Assembly (NCBI GenBank): GCA_028248455.1
Contig: JAOKHV010000008.1
Coordinates: 1-64,000 of the forward strand
From: Ascidiaceihabitans sp.
Lineage (GTDB): Bacteria > Pseudomonadota > Alphaproteobacteria > Rhodobacterales > Rhodobacteraceae
Direction of reading: 5' to 3'
Length of the DNA: 64,000 nt
Part shown: positions 8,125 to 17,542 of the stretch, piece after piece
Numbering within the stretch: position 1 is the first letter of the stretch
Layout of the letters: each line of letters begins with the position of its first letter
The notes under the pieces: generated by a model
The model's input: only the letters and a program-made list of their open reading frames with translations
Database searches by the model: none
What the model was told of the DNA's origin: nothing
Made by a program: the position numbers and the translations under genes

Positions 8125-9774
8125 ATGACAATACAGAAACGGACCGCAGACTTGTTGGACTTTGTGCGAAGCAAGTTGAAAATGTCCCCAATCGTTTTGG
8201 TGGGCATTACAATCTTGTTTGTATTACTTGTTGATAACAGGACGTTCTGGTCGATTGGGTCGGAAGCTTTTGAGGGGAATGCACTGTCATTTGTCGGCTT
8301 TGTTTGTGCCCTGTTCTGTTTGACGCTTGCTGTTTTTAGCCCTTTTGCCTTTCCAGCGATAGCCAAACCTTTTGCAATTTTCATTCTGATTTTAAGTAGT
8401 ATTACATCCTATTATATGGACAATCTCGGGGTATTTATTGACCGTGAGATGATACAAAATGTGATAGTCACAACTTTGACTGAGTCCAAACATCTGATCA
8501 CTTTTAGTTTCGTGGCACATGTTTTGATCTTTGGTATCTTGCCTGTGTTGGTTGTTTGGGGTGTCCAAATAAAAAAGCAAAGTAAGCTTGCCACTTATGG
8601 CGTCCCTATTGTAGTTTCGTTTGTCTCATTGGTTTTAACCGTTAGTTTGCTTATTGTAGATCTGAGAACCTATTCCTCGGTGACGCGCGACCGCAGAGAT
8701 TTCCTTGGCAGCTATCAACCAGGCGCACCAATTTTTGAAGCAGTTCGATATGCAAATATGATGCGCAAAACCATCAATACTGTTGCGCAGCCCTTGGGAG
8801 AGGATGCCGTTAAAGGAACAGCTTATGTAAACGCTAAAACCCCATCTCTGACAATCCTGGTCATTGGTGAAACTGCACGTGCTCAAAACTTTAGTTTAAA
8901 CGGCTATGGGGTGAATACAAACCCCGAACTCTCTGGGTCGTCAGTGTTGAGTTTTCGTGATGTGTCCTCGTGTGGCACATCGACTGCCGTATCTCTGCCT
9001 TGCATGTTTTCAAAATTCGGCCGTGCTGACTATACTTATGAAAAGGGTCTATCTAACCAGAATGTTCTGGATGTGTTATCGCATGCTGGTTTAGTCGTTG
9101 AATGGTGGGATACCAATACAGGCCACAAAGGGATCGCTGAACGAATTCCTTCGCGGTCTTTGGCAACAGAAAACCAGCCAGAGTTTTGTCGATCAGGGGA
9201 ATGTGACGACGGCATATTCCTAGACAGGCTAAAAACATACACATCTGGTATCACCGAAGACACTGTTCTTGTGTTTCATCAGATTGGATCACATGGCCCT
9301 GCCTATTACCTCAGGTATCCGCTGGAGTTTGAAAAATTCAAACCAGCTTGTCGCACCGCTGAATTCATGAACTGTACGGCGGAGGAAATCGTGAATGTTT
9401 ACGACAATACGATTGCTTACACTGACAAAGTGCTGGCTGAAACAATTGCATTCCTGAAGTCGCAGGAAAATCTAAGCACGTCCTTGCTTTACGTTTCGGA
9501 TCATGGAGAATCTTTGGGGGAGGGCGGTTTGTACTTGCATGGAGCACCGTATTTCATGGCTCCTGCAGAGCAGACCAAAGTGCCTATGATCCTTTGGATA
9601 TCTGACGTTTTCGCAAGCCAGTACAATCTTCAAAAAGAATGTTTAGCGGACAAAATCTCCTTATCTTTTAGTCACGACAACATGTTTCATTCCCTCTTGG
9701 GCATGCTTGATATTCAGACGCGGGAACGTAATCCTGATCTTGATATTTTTGCATCCTGCAAACTGACGAAATAG
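8125..9774 (+). CDS. eptA: Phosphoethanolamine transferase (EptA/MCR family), copy 1
   Basis: This 549-residue inner-membrane enzyme transfers phosphoethanolamine from phosphatidylethanolamine to lipid A or another envelope glycan. Five predicted spans occupy residues 1-180, followed by a periplasmic alkaline-phosphatase-fold domain. Visible metal and active-site residues are Glu249 (VIGETARA), nucleophile Thr285 (SSCGTSTA), His390 (GSHGP), Asp459-His460 (YVSDHGES) and His472 (LHGAP), all at the expected family positions. It leads a co-directional run with dgkA, psd and pssA: the diacylglycerol by-product would be recycled by DgkA, while Psd and PssA supply donor lipid. The target molecule is not shown by sequence. 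Confidence 0.92.
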   Translation: MTIQKRTADLLDFVRSKLKMSPIVLVGITILFVLLVDNRTFWSIGSEAFEGNALSFVGFVCALFCLTLAVFSPFAFPAIAKPFAIFILILSSITSYYMDNLGVFIDREMIQNVIVTTLTESKHLITFSFVAHVLIFGILPVLVVWGVQIKKQSKLATYGVPIVVSFVSLVLTVSLLIVDLRTYSSVTRDRRDFLGSYQPGAPIFEAVRYANMMRKTINTVAQPLGEDAVKGTAYVNAKTPSLTILVIGETARAQNFSLNGYGVNTNPELSGSSVLSFRDVSSCGTSTAVSLPCMFSKFGRADYTYEKGLSNQNVLDVLSHAGLVVEWWDTNTGHKGIAERIPSRSLATENQPEFCRSGECDDGIFLDRLKTYTSGITEDTVLVFHQIGSHGPAYYLRYPLEFEKFKPACRTAEFMNCTAEEIVNVYDNTIAYTDKVLAETIAFLKSQENLSTSLLYVSDHGESLGEGGLYLHGAPYFMAPAEQTKVPMILWISDVFASQYNLQKECLADKISLSFSHDNMFHSLLGMLDIQTRERNPDLDIFASCKLTK

Positions 9775-9785
9775 GCGCGCCAATT

Positions 9786-10187
9786 ATGACATCTAAAAAT
9801 GTGGTCGTTAGACCTAAGCCGGACCGTATAACGGGCATCAAACACCTGTTTGCTGCTGCAAGCTATTCTGTTGGGGGCATCCGGCGTTTGTGGCAAGAAA
9901 CTGCATTTCGCCATATTATTCTGATGCTCGTTTTGTGCCTGACCTTGCTTTTTGTAATCGGTGCTAACCTGACAGAATTTAGTATTTTGTTGATCCTGTT
10001 TTTCGCCCTTGTTGCTGTTGAAGCACTCAATACTGCAATTGAATGTATCGTTGATCACCTTGCTCCAAACTGGGAGGAGTTCGCGCGCGATGCCAAGGAT
10101 TTGGGGTCCTTGGCAACGATGTGTCTTCTTTTTGCAAACGGACTGTATTTATCTGTTCTGTTCCTGCGTTTTTTTGAAATTATCTGA
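9786..10187 (+). CDS. dgkA: Diacylglycerol kinase (DgkA family)
   Basis: This 133-residue small integral-membrane kinase has three spans. The family signature is present: [13 protein letters not shown], then [10 protein letters not shown]. The enzyme phosphorylates diacylglycerol to phosphatidic acid. The gene starts 11 bp after the phosphoethanolamine transferase, whose reaction releases diacylglycerol, so it likely recycles this by-product. It is followed 11 bp later by psd. Confidence 0.9.
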   Translation: MTSKNVVVRPKPDRITGIKHLFAAASYSVGGIRRLWQETAFRHIILMLVLCLTLLFVIGANLTEFSILLILFFALVAVEALNTAIECIVDHLAPNWEEFARDAKDLGSLATMCLLFANGLYLSVLFLRFFEII

Positions 10188-10198
10188 GAGTTATACCT

Positions 10199-10891
10199 AT
10201 GAACATGTTCAAAATTGTTGCTGTTCCGATGCATAAAGAAGGCCGCAAGTTTGTTGCAATCTTTGCAGCAATTACCGTGGGCTTATCGTTTATCTGGGAG
10301 CCATTGTTCTGGTTAGGATGTGGTGCCACGGTTTGGTGTTATTATTTCTTTCGCGATCCAGTGCGTTTAATTCCCCAAAAGGAAGGATTGGTGCTGTCAC
10401 CTGCAGATGGTATCGTGTCTCTTATTGAGGATGTAATGCCGCCAGTCGATCTCGATCTAGGCGATGAACCCGTCACCCGCATTTCTGTATTCATGAACGT
10501 ATTTAATTGTCATGTTAACCGAGCACCGATTTCGGGCGAAATCAGACACATCGTATATCGGCATGGTAAATTCTTGAATGCTTCTTTCGACAAAGCCAGC
10601 GAGTTTAATGAACGTAACTGCCTGACCATCGAGGCAGATGATGGTACTAAGATTGGCGTTGTACAGATCGCGGGCCTTATTGCACGACGCATTGTTTGCT
10701 TTGTCCAAGAAGGGGAGAAAGTTTCGGTTGGAGAACGGTTTGGTTTGATCCGTTTCGGAAGTAGACTTGATGTTTACTTGCCCAAAGGCGTTGCACCCGC
10801 AATTGCGGTTGGTACCACTGCAGTTGCAGGAGAGACAGTTTTGGCGGATCTACGGGCCGCTGACGTGGCCGCAATCGGTGTCTTAGAATGA
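10199..10891 (+). CDS. psd: Phosphatidylserine decarboxylase proenzyme
   Basis: This 230-residue proenzyme is of the short bacterial type. The self-cleavage Gly-Ser lies in RFGSRLD near residue 183, where the serine becomes the pyruvoyl group of the small subunit. The [16 protein letters not shown] block is the family signature. It converts phosphatidylserine to phosphatidylethanolamine. Its stop overlaps the start of pssA (ATGA), so the two successive enzymes of the pathway are co-translated, in reverse of the reaction order. Confidence 0.93.
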   Translation: MNMFKIVAVPMHKEGRKFVAIFAAITVGLSFIWEPLFWLGCGATVWCYYFFRDPVRLIPQKEGLVLSPADGIVSLIEDVMPPVDLDLGDEPVTRISVFMNVFNCHVNRAPISGEIRHIVYRHGKFLNASFDKASEFNERNCLTIEADDGTKIGVVQIAGLIARRIVCFVQEGEKVSVGERFGLIRFGSRLDVYLPKGVAPAIAVGTTAVAGETVLADLRAADVAAIGVLE

Positions 10892-11634
10892 CAAGCGCAA
10901 AGACTATAAAAATAAGGCATATCGTGCCAAGTATGGTGACTGTTTTTGCAATTTGTGCCGGCCTTACTTCCGTCCGGATGAGTTTAGAAGGCCATTTGGA
11001 AACGGCGCTTGCTTTCATCCTTTTAGCTGTTTTTCTGGACGCAGCTGATGGGAAGTTGGCCCGGTTTCTCAATACAGCCAGTCCGTTTGGGGCGGAATTA
11101 GACACGCTTGCCGATTTTTTTAATTTTGGTATCGCGCCTGGTATTTTGCTTTTCAACACCCTCTATTTGGGCACGGTAAACGCAAACATGGGTTGGCTTG
11201 CGACGCTTGTTTTGGCCGTATGCTGCGCTCTCAGATTGGCGCGGTTTAATTTGTCATTGGGCGATTCAAATGTTGTCATGAAAAAGGATAATTTTTTTGT
11301 TGGTGTTCCGGCCCCAGCAGTGGCTTGCCTCGCGTTGATGCCAGTTTTCATGCATCTCTCAGGTTGGCACAATGTGGATCAGCCTATTATACGTACGGTC
11401 TATATCATTGGTGTCGGTTTACTTGCCGTTAGCACAATACCAACTTTTTCGATAAAACATGCTTCGATAAAACGCAGCCAAATGCCATTTGCCATCATTA
11501 CGGCAGTGATCGCGGTAGTTGGGATTATGACCTATCCGTGGTCTATGTTGGTAGCGCTTAATCTCGTCTATTTGGGCACATTACCATTTTCTTACGTGGC
11601 GCACAAAAACCAGGTTGAAAATGGGAACCGGTAG
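10888..11634 (+). CDS. pssA: CDP-diacylglycerol-serine O-phosphatidyltransferase
   Basis: This 248-residue CDP-alcohol phosphatidyltransferase has the complete signature D-x2-DG-x2-AR-x8-G-x3-D-x3-D, seen as [10 protein letters not shown] then GAELDTLAD near residues 50-77. About seven membrane spans are predicted. It makes phosphatidylserine from CDP-diacylglycerol and serine. With psd it gives a complete phosphatidylethanolamine branch inside the transferase operon. Confidence 0.92.
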   Translation: MTSAKTIKIRHIVPSMVTVFAICAGLTSVRMSLEGHLETALAFILLAVFLDAADGKLARFLNTASPFGAELDTLADFFNFGIAPGILLFNTLYLGTVNANMGWLATLVLAVCCALRLARFNLSLGDSNVVMKKDNFFVGVPAPAVACLALMPVFMHLSGWHNVDQPIIRTVYIIGVGLLAVSTIPTFSIKHASIKRSQMPFAIITAVIAVVGIMTYPWSMLVALNLVYLGTLPFSYVAHKNQVENGNR

Positions 11635-12063
11635 ATGCGCATTCGGGATTGGAAACCAACGCGGAAAAGATTAATCTTAATACGGTGACAAAGCTTTTGC
11701 TGAATGAGCTAAAAAGCCGACTTCCAATTCATTTTAGGGTAGAAATTTATGAGCCTGGAGGCATCCTTGAAAGTAATTTAGATCCAGATGCATTAATAAT
11801 GATGTTAAAAGATCTCTTCGATAATACCGCGAAATATTGTAACGGAGCGGCCGGAATGATCGTTGACGCAAGTCGTGGTGGTGAGATTTCGATATACAGC
11901 GATTGTGAGCCGTTGTCTGGTAATGATCTTCTGACCTCACTGAGAGATATGTGCGCAAATCGAATTTGGTTGACGGTTAGGGTTTGTGATTGTCAATTGT
12001 GCAGTCTTTTTGCGAGCTAACTGGCGCTACTTTGGCAATCAAATCCCCGATGGCTCGTATTTA
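11635..12063 (+). pseudogene. Remnant of a sensor histidine kinase (ATP-binding domain only)
   Basis: The frame from 11649 gives about 120 residues of a kinase C-terminus. LETNAEKINLNTV resembles the end of the dimerisation domain, and DLFDNTAKYCNG is an N-box. Immediately upstream, ATG-CGC-ATT-CGG-GAT at 11635 is in another frame. At the 3' end the frame breaks, and TGATLAIKSP, a typical kinase ending, reappears in another frame up to a TAA near 12063. The sensor, HAMP and phosphoacceptor parts are gone. It directly follows pssA, so a PmrB/QseC-like regulator of this locus probably existed once. Confidence 0.65.
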
Positions 12064-12140
12064 ACGTGCGTTTACTGCGCATTTGGCATTGCCAAAGGAT
12101 TAGCACAATAATGCGCTCTTTGGAGCAAGAAATTGAAGCG

Positions 12141-12728
12141 CTATTTGGCTGACATACTGTCAGCTTGCTTTGTTGCTGCAGCAGGTTTCCGCGTGAATAG
12201 CACAAAGATGCCACGCCACTTGGTTGCAAATAATGCTGTAACAAGAATACCGGTCATGGCACCTGATATCACCGCCGATATAGTGTGTGCGTCGAGCATC
12301 ACCCGAGCATACATAGTTAACAACATTAGCGGGATAACGATTAGCCCCAACCAGAAACTGTAGCGTCGCATCGTAAAGTATGCACCTGCACTTGCTAGGG
12401 TGACATGACCTGATGGCATGTTGTGTTTTGAATTTGGGGATCTTGGGCGTTGTCCAAGACGGGTGCCCATGACAGTTACATCATTTAGCAGACGCTTTGG
12501 TCCATGGGATGCGGCAATACCGGCGACGGTCACAACCGCTAGTTGCTTTAATCCTGTCCAGTCTCGCAACAGCATGATCGCTGCGACAGGAAGCAGGGTA
12601 TTAATGTGGCGCCCGTACTCCTCTGTGGACATCACTAACCTCGATGCCTGTCCGCCGCGAGGGTCAGAATAGTCGTTTTCCATATCTGAAGGATAGATCG
12701 TGGCTGAAAGGATGACTAAGATCGACAA
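12141..12728 (-). CDS. PAP2-superfamily lipid phosphatase
   Basis: This protein of about 195 residues has the three PAP2 active-site motifs: a K...RP block (MGTRLGQRPRSP), the PSGH motif (NMPSGHVTLA) and YARVMLDAHTISAV for motif 3. Such enzymes remove phosphate from lipid A, undecaprenyl diphosphate or phosphatidate. It follows the second phosphoethanolamine transferase gene, as pap2 genes often do with mcr genes. The start is uncertain: position 12728 is a TTG without a ribosome site, and the open frame continues upstream through a basic RKHK stretch with no ATG or GTG. Confidence 0.8.
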   Translation of the reverse strand: MSILVILSATIYPSDMENDYSDPRGGQASRLVMSTEEYGRHINTLLPVAAIMLLRDWTGLKQLAVVTVAGIAASHGPKRLLNDVTVMGTRLGQRPRSPNSKHNMPSGHVTLASAGAYFTMRRYSFWLGLIVIPLMLLTMYARVMLDAHTISAVISGAMTGILVTALFATKWRGIFVLFTRKPAAATKQADSMSAK

Positions 12729-12888
12729 AAGAACTGCAGTTTTGTGTTTCCTGAAAGCGACCGACGGCTGACGAAGAATTTGAAAAATATTTATACTCCA
12801 ATGATGCGATGTGAATATTTTGTAAATTTTACAGTATTCTGGTGTTTTATGAAAGCCACCAATACCGGAGGTTTAATACGAATAAGTA

Positions 12889-14505
12889 CTATTTCTTTAC
12901 TCGGAAAATATTGAATTCCGGCTTGTAGATGTCGCTCTTCATCCCGAACGCCCCCATCACGCTATGAAATGGGATATCATGTGGAAAGGTTACGGCAGGG
13001 ATTATGTCGGCATCGGTTATGCCCTTACGCGCCTTAAATCCATCAGACATCCAAACAAGAAATGGGATTTCGCGCTGTTGCTTAGGTGCCACCGCGTTTG
13101 GCGCACCATGAAGATAGAACCCGCTTTCTCCAAGCGACTGGCCATGATCTGACACGTAGATCAGCACAGTGTCCGCATCCACACTCTTAAGCTGTGCAAT
13201 TAGATCGGTCAAAAGGAAATCTGTATAGCGGATGGAATTATCATAAGCGTTTGAAAGCTCTTCTTTTGAACACTTCGAGACCTGAACCGTTTTGCACTCT
13301 GGTTTGAAGTGAGCGAACGCCTCTGGGTATTTGGAATAGTACGAAGGGCCATGGCTACCTGACTGATGTAATGTCACAAAAATACGATCTGAGGTGGACG
13401 CCGTAAGAGTATCAGCTAACTTCCAATTCAGCGCCTCATCCAGTTCCGGCCGCGGGCAGGGCGCTTTTGTACATCTTTGGGCAATTTCGTCTGCGCGTTC
13501 ATATGTAGTTACTTTTACAGGCGGTGGGCCTGAGTTGTTCGTACGGTAGATAGTTTCGATACCAAATCGCGTCAAATAACTTGGCAATGGTTCAAATTTG
13601 GTGTGGGAAGACGCCTCACTTCCTTCGTGTGTCAGAATACAAGCGGTTGAGGATATTGTGTTTGTAGAACAGGAAAAACCGATCGGCAAAGCCGTCATCG
13701 ATGTTGTTTCTGTGAATTCGTTGGTGTCTCTTGCATAGCCATAATGCGAGAAACTCTCGGCGCGGGTTGCTTCACCGATGACTAGTAAAACAACCGCTTT
13801 GCGCATCGGGGTCACGTCATCAAAAACTGCGTCTGGCAACAGCGTTTGGTCGCGGTTATTAAGTGCTATTTTGTTAAAATGTCTTGCAGTATTGACCACG
13901 TAAGACCATGGCAGGATCTTACTGCCCATTCTTGAGGCATGCTGATCATACCAAAGCCACGTGGAAGACGACATGTAAAGCCATGCAACCAAGACGACAA
14001 AAGACACAAGGCTGCCAAGTAAGCGAAGGAGCCATGTTGAACGCCTCACTTCGACCCACCAGATAAAAAGCGTTGGGAGGATACCCAGAACAAAAAGGTA
14101 TAAAAGAATAGAGAAATGCCATAGACCAGTTGCCTCGTTTCTATCCGTACTGAGGATGTTAGCAATCATTGTGCGGTCCAGCTCCATGTTATAGTTTAAC
14201 ATGAAATACAGGGCAGCAGCGTTTGATACCGCAAAAAGGGACCCCAGCATTTTAAGTGCCGTGATTGAAAACGTAGCGACCAAAAATAAAATAGCTGCCA
14301 ACAGAAAATACTGAACCATTTGCAGCGAAAAAATTTGCAACCAACCTTCAGGTTCAGGCAGCGCTGAAACTGAAGTTCCGTAATTGAGCAGCGGCCTTTG
14401 AAAAAGCGCCAGGTTGCCAGCTGTTATGGAAAATACAAAGATAAATACATTTGTCTTGGGCCGCCATTTAAGGATATTTTTCACCGAACATGCATCTTTG
14501 GGCAA
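12889..14505 (-). CDS. Phosphoethanolamine transferase (EptA family), copy 2
   Basis: This 538-residue enzyme has the same architecture as the copy at 8125: five N-terminal spans and a periplasmic sulfatase-fold domain. It is clearly divergent: the metal motif is VIGEATRAE (Glu245), and the nucleophile region reads SCSTNT (Thr281) in place of SCGTST, followed by a non-standard ISSTACILTH. VSDHGQSLGE and LHGAPN supply the remaining metal ligands. The start is a TTG preceded by GAGGAAA. It is read toward the PAP2 gene. It may act on another acceptor than copy 1. Confidence 0.88.
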   Translation of the reverse strand: MPKDACSVKNILKWRPKTNVFIFVFSITAGNLALFQRPLLNYGTSVSALPEPEGWLQIFSLQMVQYFLLAAILFLVATFSITALKMLGSLFAVSNAAALYFMLNYNMELDRTMIANILSTDRNEATGLWHFSILLYLFVLGILPTLFIWWVEVRRSTWLLRLLGSLVSFVVLVAWLYMSSSTWLWYDQHASRMGSKILPWSYVVNTARHFNKIALNNRDQTLLPDAVFDDVTPMRKAVVLLVIGEATRAESFSHYGYARDTNEFTETTSMTALPIGFSCSTNTISSTACILTHEGSEASSHTKFEPLPSYLTRFGIETIYRTNNSGPPPVKVTTYERADEIAQRCTKAPCPRPELDEALNWKLADTLTASTSDRIFVTLHQSGSHGPSYYSKYPEAFAHFKPECKTVQVSKCSKEELSNAYDNSIRYTDFLLTDLIAQLKSVDADTVLIYVSDHGQSLGESGFYLHGAPNAVAPKQQREIPFLVWMSDGFKARKGITDADIIPAVTFPHDIPFHSVMGAFGMKSDIYKPEFNIFRVKK

Positions 14506-14830
14506 TTTTTTTTCCTCAGGAAAGTTGCGTTAAAAAGTAGCTAATCTTGTAAAAATTATACTATTCCCCATAAACGTATTAGTGCCCTTATGAAACCCGC
14601 TTACCTAATACCTGCTTTCTATAGTTTGGGATCGGTCGGCTCGTCGCTCGTTAATGCCTCCAACTTGGGGCAAGCCGATGTATCTTTATCGCAGTTATTG
14701 GAAAGGTTTCGAACGGTGTCTTGCAACTGATTAAGGTTTTTAAGGTATTGTCAGATAACTTTGACGTCCGATTGATTAGTTCTTAATTAATTATGAATAA
14801 CTACAGTAAATCCATTTAAGCACTTCAAGA
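14506..14830. other. Gap of about 325 bp upstream of the second transferase gene
   Basis: This is very A+T-rich sequence with short inverted runs such as TTAATTAATTA near 14784. There is no credible coding frame. It ends at the inverted-repeat end of an IS3-type fragment. The promoter of the leftward transferase gene is expected near 14510-14580. Confidence 0.45.
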
Positions 14831-15009
14831 TGAGCCTCCCTCTTTGAAGTGGTCCGCCCCTGTAGTTAGGAAACGGATGAACATAAATGGCCATCAAGAA
14901 ACCCAAGCCTGAAGAGATTGTCGTGAAGTTACGGCAGGTTGAAGTTCTCATGGGGCAAGGCATGCCCCAGATTGACGCGATCCGTCAGATCAGTGTGACT
15001 GAACAAACC
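14831..15009 (+). mobile_element. IS3-family element, 5' fragment
   Basis: The stretch begins with TGAGCCTCCC and continues nearly identical to the left end of the complete element at 51509. It includes the first 40 or so codons of orfA (ATG at 14887, [20 protein letters not shown]). Similarity stops abruptly at ACTGAACAAA (about 15009), after which unrelated sequence follows. The orfA start region differs slightly from the intact copy. The rest of orfA and all of orfB are missing, so this is an inactive scar at the right edge of the lipid-modification block. Confidence 0.88.
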
Positions 15010-15038
15010 GATGAAATCAAATGTGGGGTGTAACTAAA

Positions 15039-15068
15039 AAACGGCCCCATGGGAGGATGGGACCGTTT
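15039..15068 (-). terminator. Rho-independent terminator for the DUF1127 gene
   Basis: On the minus strand a 12-bp stem (15068-15057 with 15050-15039, one G-U pair) with a 6-nt loop is followed by a run of six T. It lies 160 bp downstream of the DUF1127 stop codon. A second 9-bp hairpin (15151-15159 with 15171-15179) lies between them. Confidence 0.7.
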
Positions 15069-15229
15069 CTAAACAACCGAAACACGATCTGGGAGGAAAG
15101 TATCGTTCGGTATCTATGCATCGCGATTAATGCGATTTTGTTTGAACAGCGGTGGCATCAAGGGAGGAGAGATGCCACCGCCAGTACAGGCGCTCAAGGT
15201 AGGAGAAATCACGCCCGATTTCTGAATTC

Positions 15230-15454
15230 TTATTGTGCGTATGCTGTTTCCCAAGCGATGCGGCGTACTTCAGAGCGAGAGATGCCCAAGTCTGCCAAAT
15301 CGCGGTTGCTCAGGGCACCCAATTCATTCATCGTGTTCTTGTACACACGACGTTTTGCTTGGCGCTCTGCAGCGGCGGCAAATGCTGTTGATACTGTAAA
15401 CATTAGACGTTCAATCAAAGTCGCGTTGGCGGCTGTATCTGTAAAGTATGTCAT
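15230..15454 (-). CDS. DUF1127 small protein
   Basis: This 74-residue protein carries the C-terminal DUF1127 motif LSNRDLADLGISRSEVRRIA (near residues 46-65), an arginine-rich segment found in many alphaproteobacterial small proteins. Some members bind RNA and affect small-RNA turnover and phosphate or stress responses. It stands alone with its own terminator and a leader of about 200 bp. The specific role here is unknown. Confidence 0.88.
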   Translation of the reverse strand: MTYFTDTAANATLIERLMFTVSTAFAAAAERQAKRRVYKNTMNELGALSNRDLADLGISRSEVRRIAWETAYAQ

Positions 15455-15739
15455 GTCTTGTCCTTTCGGGACTGCGTCTTAGTGGTCGGTTTAGACAGTG
15501 GATTGTTCGTCTGTCTTCGTAGGTGTTGATGGAGAAATAGTTGATTTGAGTGTTGGTACAACAGACAGATCGGCAATTCCGGTATGTACAATTTGCATAG
15601 CTATTAGAGGTAACAATTTTTGTGCGTGTTGAGGGTAAATTGGGTGTTTTGAAAAGGTCCTGCAAACGGTCAGTTTTTGCTAACCAACAGCGAGATTATT
15701 GCTGCAGTGTCGATAAGGCCCGATGTGTCTCCAACGTCG

Positions 15740-17515
15740 TTAGACGGTAAAGAAACGCGTCTGCTTTGACTTGGGTAGGAGCACGATTTCCCTCTTATTT
15801 TCAGCACACAACGTCGTTTGAGCCAAATGTTGGCTCATGAAAACTTGTCCTGTTAGATGGTCTAAAAAGCCAGTTTTTTTCAGTTGGTCTATCACAGGGC
15901 CTTTCACTTCTGAGAAGTGGAACGTTACCTTGCTCGCCTCCAGCCGCTCATTGATTGTTTCCAAAGATTCCAGTGCGGACATGTCCATTGTGTTTACGGC
16001 CGAGCACATCAGAACTACATGTTTTAGTTCTGGGCGCTGCGCGACCTCGTCATAGATTCGGTCTTCCAAGAAACGCGTGTTGGCAAAGTATAGGCTTTCA
16101 TCAACGCGGATAGAAAGGACCTCTGGGGTGGTTATAACATCATGGCGCAATACATTTCGGTAGTGTTCTGTGCCTGAAATCTGCCCAACGATCGCCATAT
16201 GTGGCCGTGATGTTTTGTAAAGATGGATCAGGATTGAGATGGCCACACCGGCTGTGACGCCCAGTTCAACGCCTAGAACCAAAGTGACGCCCATCGTTGC
16301 AGCCACGGCAGCAAAGTCGGCCTTTGAATGACGCCACGACTTTTTGACGATCGTGAAATCCACCAAAGACAGAACCGCCACAATGATGGTTGCCGCAAGG
16401 GTCGCTTTGGGCAGATGGAAAATCAACGGCGTCAAAAACAGGGAGGCCGCAAGGAGCCCAATTGCGGTATAACCACCAGCCGCAGGTGTATCCGCGCCAG
16501 CATCATAATTAACAATAGAGCGTGAGAAGCCTCCGGTTACCGGAAAGCCGCCGGTGAACGAGGCACCCAAGTTGGCAGCTCCCAAACCAATCAGTTCTTG
16601 ATCCGGATCAATCCGCTGCCGTTTCTTGGCTGCCAATGTCTGTGCGACAGATACGGATTCGACAAAACTGATGATCGAGATCAGGACGGCTGATGCGATC
16701 AAGCTGCTCCACATATCCATTGAAAACGATGGGAGTGTTAGTAATGGTAAACCCTTCGGCACGTCACCGACAACTTTGACTCCGCTGGCGGCCAGATCAA
16801 ACCCCCAAACAATCAAAGTCGTGGCAACGATTGCTGCTACAGGCCCGGCTTTTGCAACAATGCCGGCCAAACGCTGTGAGACTCCAAACTCAAGGAGTAG
16901 GGGGAGCAATCCCTTACGTACCCAAAACAGAAATCCCGTGGCAGTGACCCCAATAACTGCTGTGAGCCAATTGATGTGCGACAGGTTATGGGCCAGCGAT
17001 CCAATAAGATCCGGCAGCGTGTGGCCATATGCTTCGATCCCGAGGATGTGTTTCAATTGGCTGGCCGCGATGATGAGGCCGGACGCGGTGATGAATCCCG
17101 CGATCACGGGGTGGGACAGGAAATTAGCCAAGAACCCCAAGCGCAGCAGTCCTAACGCAAGTAAGATAAGGCCCGATAGGAACGCCAGTGTAATGGCTGC
17201 AACGATATATTCTGACGTTCCCGGTACAGCGATTTTACTGACGGCGGCCACAGTCAACAAAGACACCACAGCAACAGGTCCAACAGCCAACGCACGACTG
17301 GTGCCAAATACTGCATAAAGCACTACGGGCAACATCGAGGCGTAAAGCCCCATCTCGGGCGGTAGTCCAGCAAGCAGAGCGTACGCAAGTGACTGCGGGA
17401 TCAACATGATCGTCACAATCACAGCCGCAACAAGATCGTTCGTTAGGGTTCCGCGATTGTATGCTCGACCCCAGTCAAGGATCGGAAGGTACTTTGCCAA
17501 TTGAGAGGGGTTCAT
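15740..17515 (-). CDS. SulP-family anion transporter with STAS domain
   Basis: This 591-residue SLC26/SulP permease has a membrane domain with the signatures PQSLAYALLAGLPPEMGLYAS and GLGAANLGASFTGGFPVTGGFSRS. A cytoplasmic STAS domain (about residues 440-560) holds the MCSAVNTMDMSALESL core. It likely carries sulfate, sulfite or bicarbonate. It is the last gene of a leftward run with a DUF442 sulfurtransferase and a persulfide-dioxygenase-like hydrolase, so export or uptake of a sulfur oxyanion made there is the best inference. Confidence 0.88.
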   Translation of the reverse strand: MNPSQLAKYLPILDWGRAYNRGTLTNDLVAAVIVTIMLIPQSLAYALLAGLPPEMGLYASMLPVVLYAVFGTSRALAVGPVAVVSLLTVAAVSKIAVPGTSEYIVAAITLAFLSGLILLALGLLRLGFLANFLSHPVIAGFITASGLIIAASQLKHILGIEAYGHTLPDLIGSLAHNLSHINWLTAVIGVTATGFLFWVRKGLLPLLLEFGVSQRLAGIVAKAGPVAAIVATTLIVWGFDLAASGVKVVGDVPKGLPLLTLPSFSMDMWSSLIASAVLISIISFVESVSVAQTLAAKKRQRIDPDQELIGLGAANLGASFTGGFPVTGGFSRSIVNYDAGADTPAAGGYTAIGLLAASLFLTPLIFHLPKATLAATIIVAVLSLVDFTIVKKSWRHSKADFAAVAATMGVTLVLGVELGVTAGVAISILIHLYKTSRPHMAIVGQISGTEHYRNVLRHDVITTPEVLSIRVDESLYFANTRFLEDRIYDEVAQRPELKHVVLMCSAVNTMDMSALESLETINERLEASKVTFHFSEVKGPVIDQLKKTGFLDHLTGQVFMSQHLAQTTLCAENKREIVLLPKSKQTRFFTV

Positions 17516-17542
17516 AAGTCAGTGACCTTGATGGAGGGTGAA

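Noticed and set aside
15021-15482. 153-aa rightward frame over the DUF1127 gene
   Set aside because: It overlaps the DUF1127 gene in antisense and begins at the IS3 scar. It has no recognisable motif.
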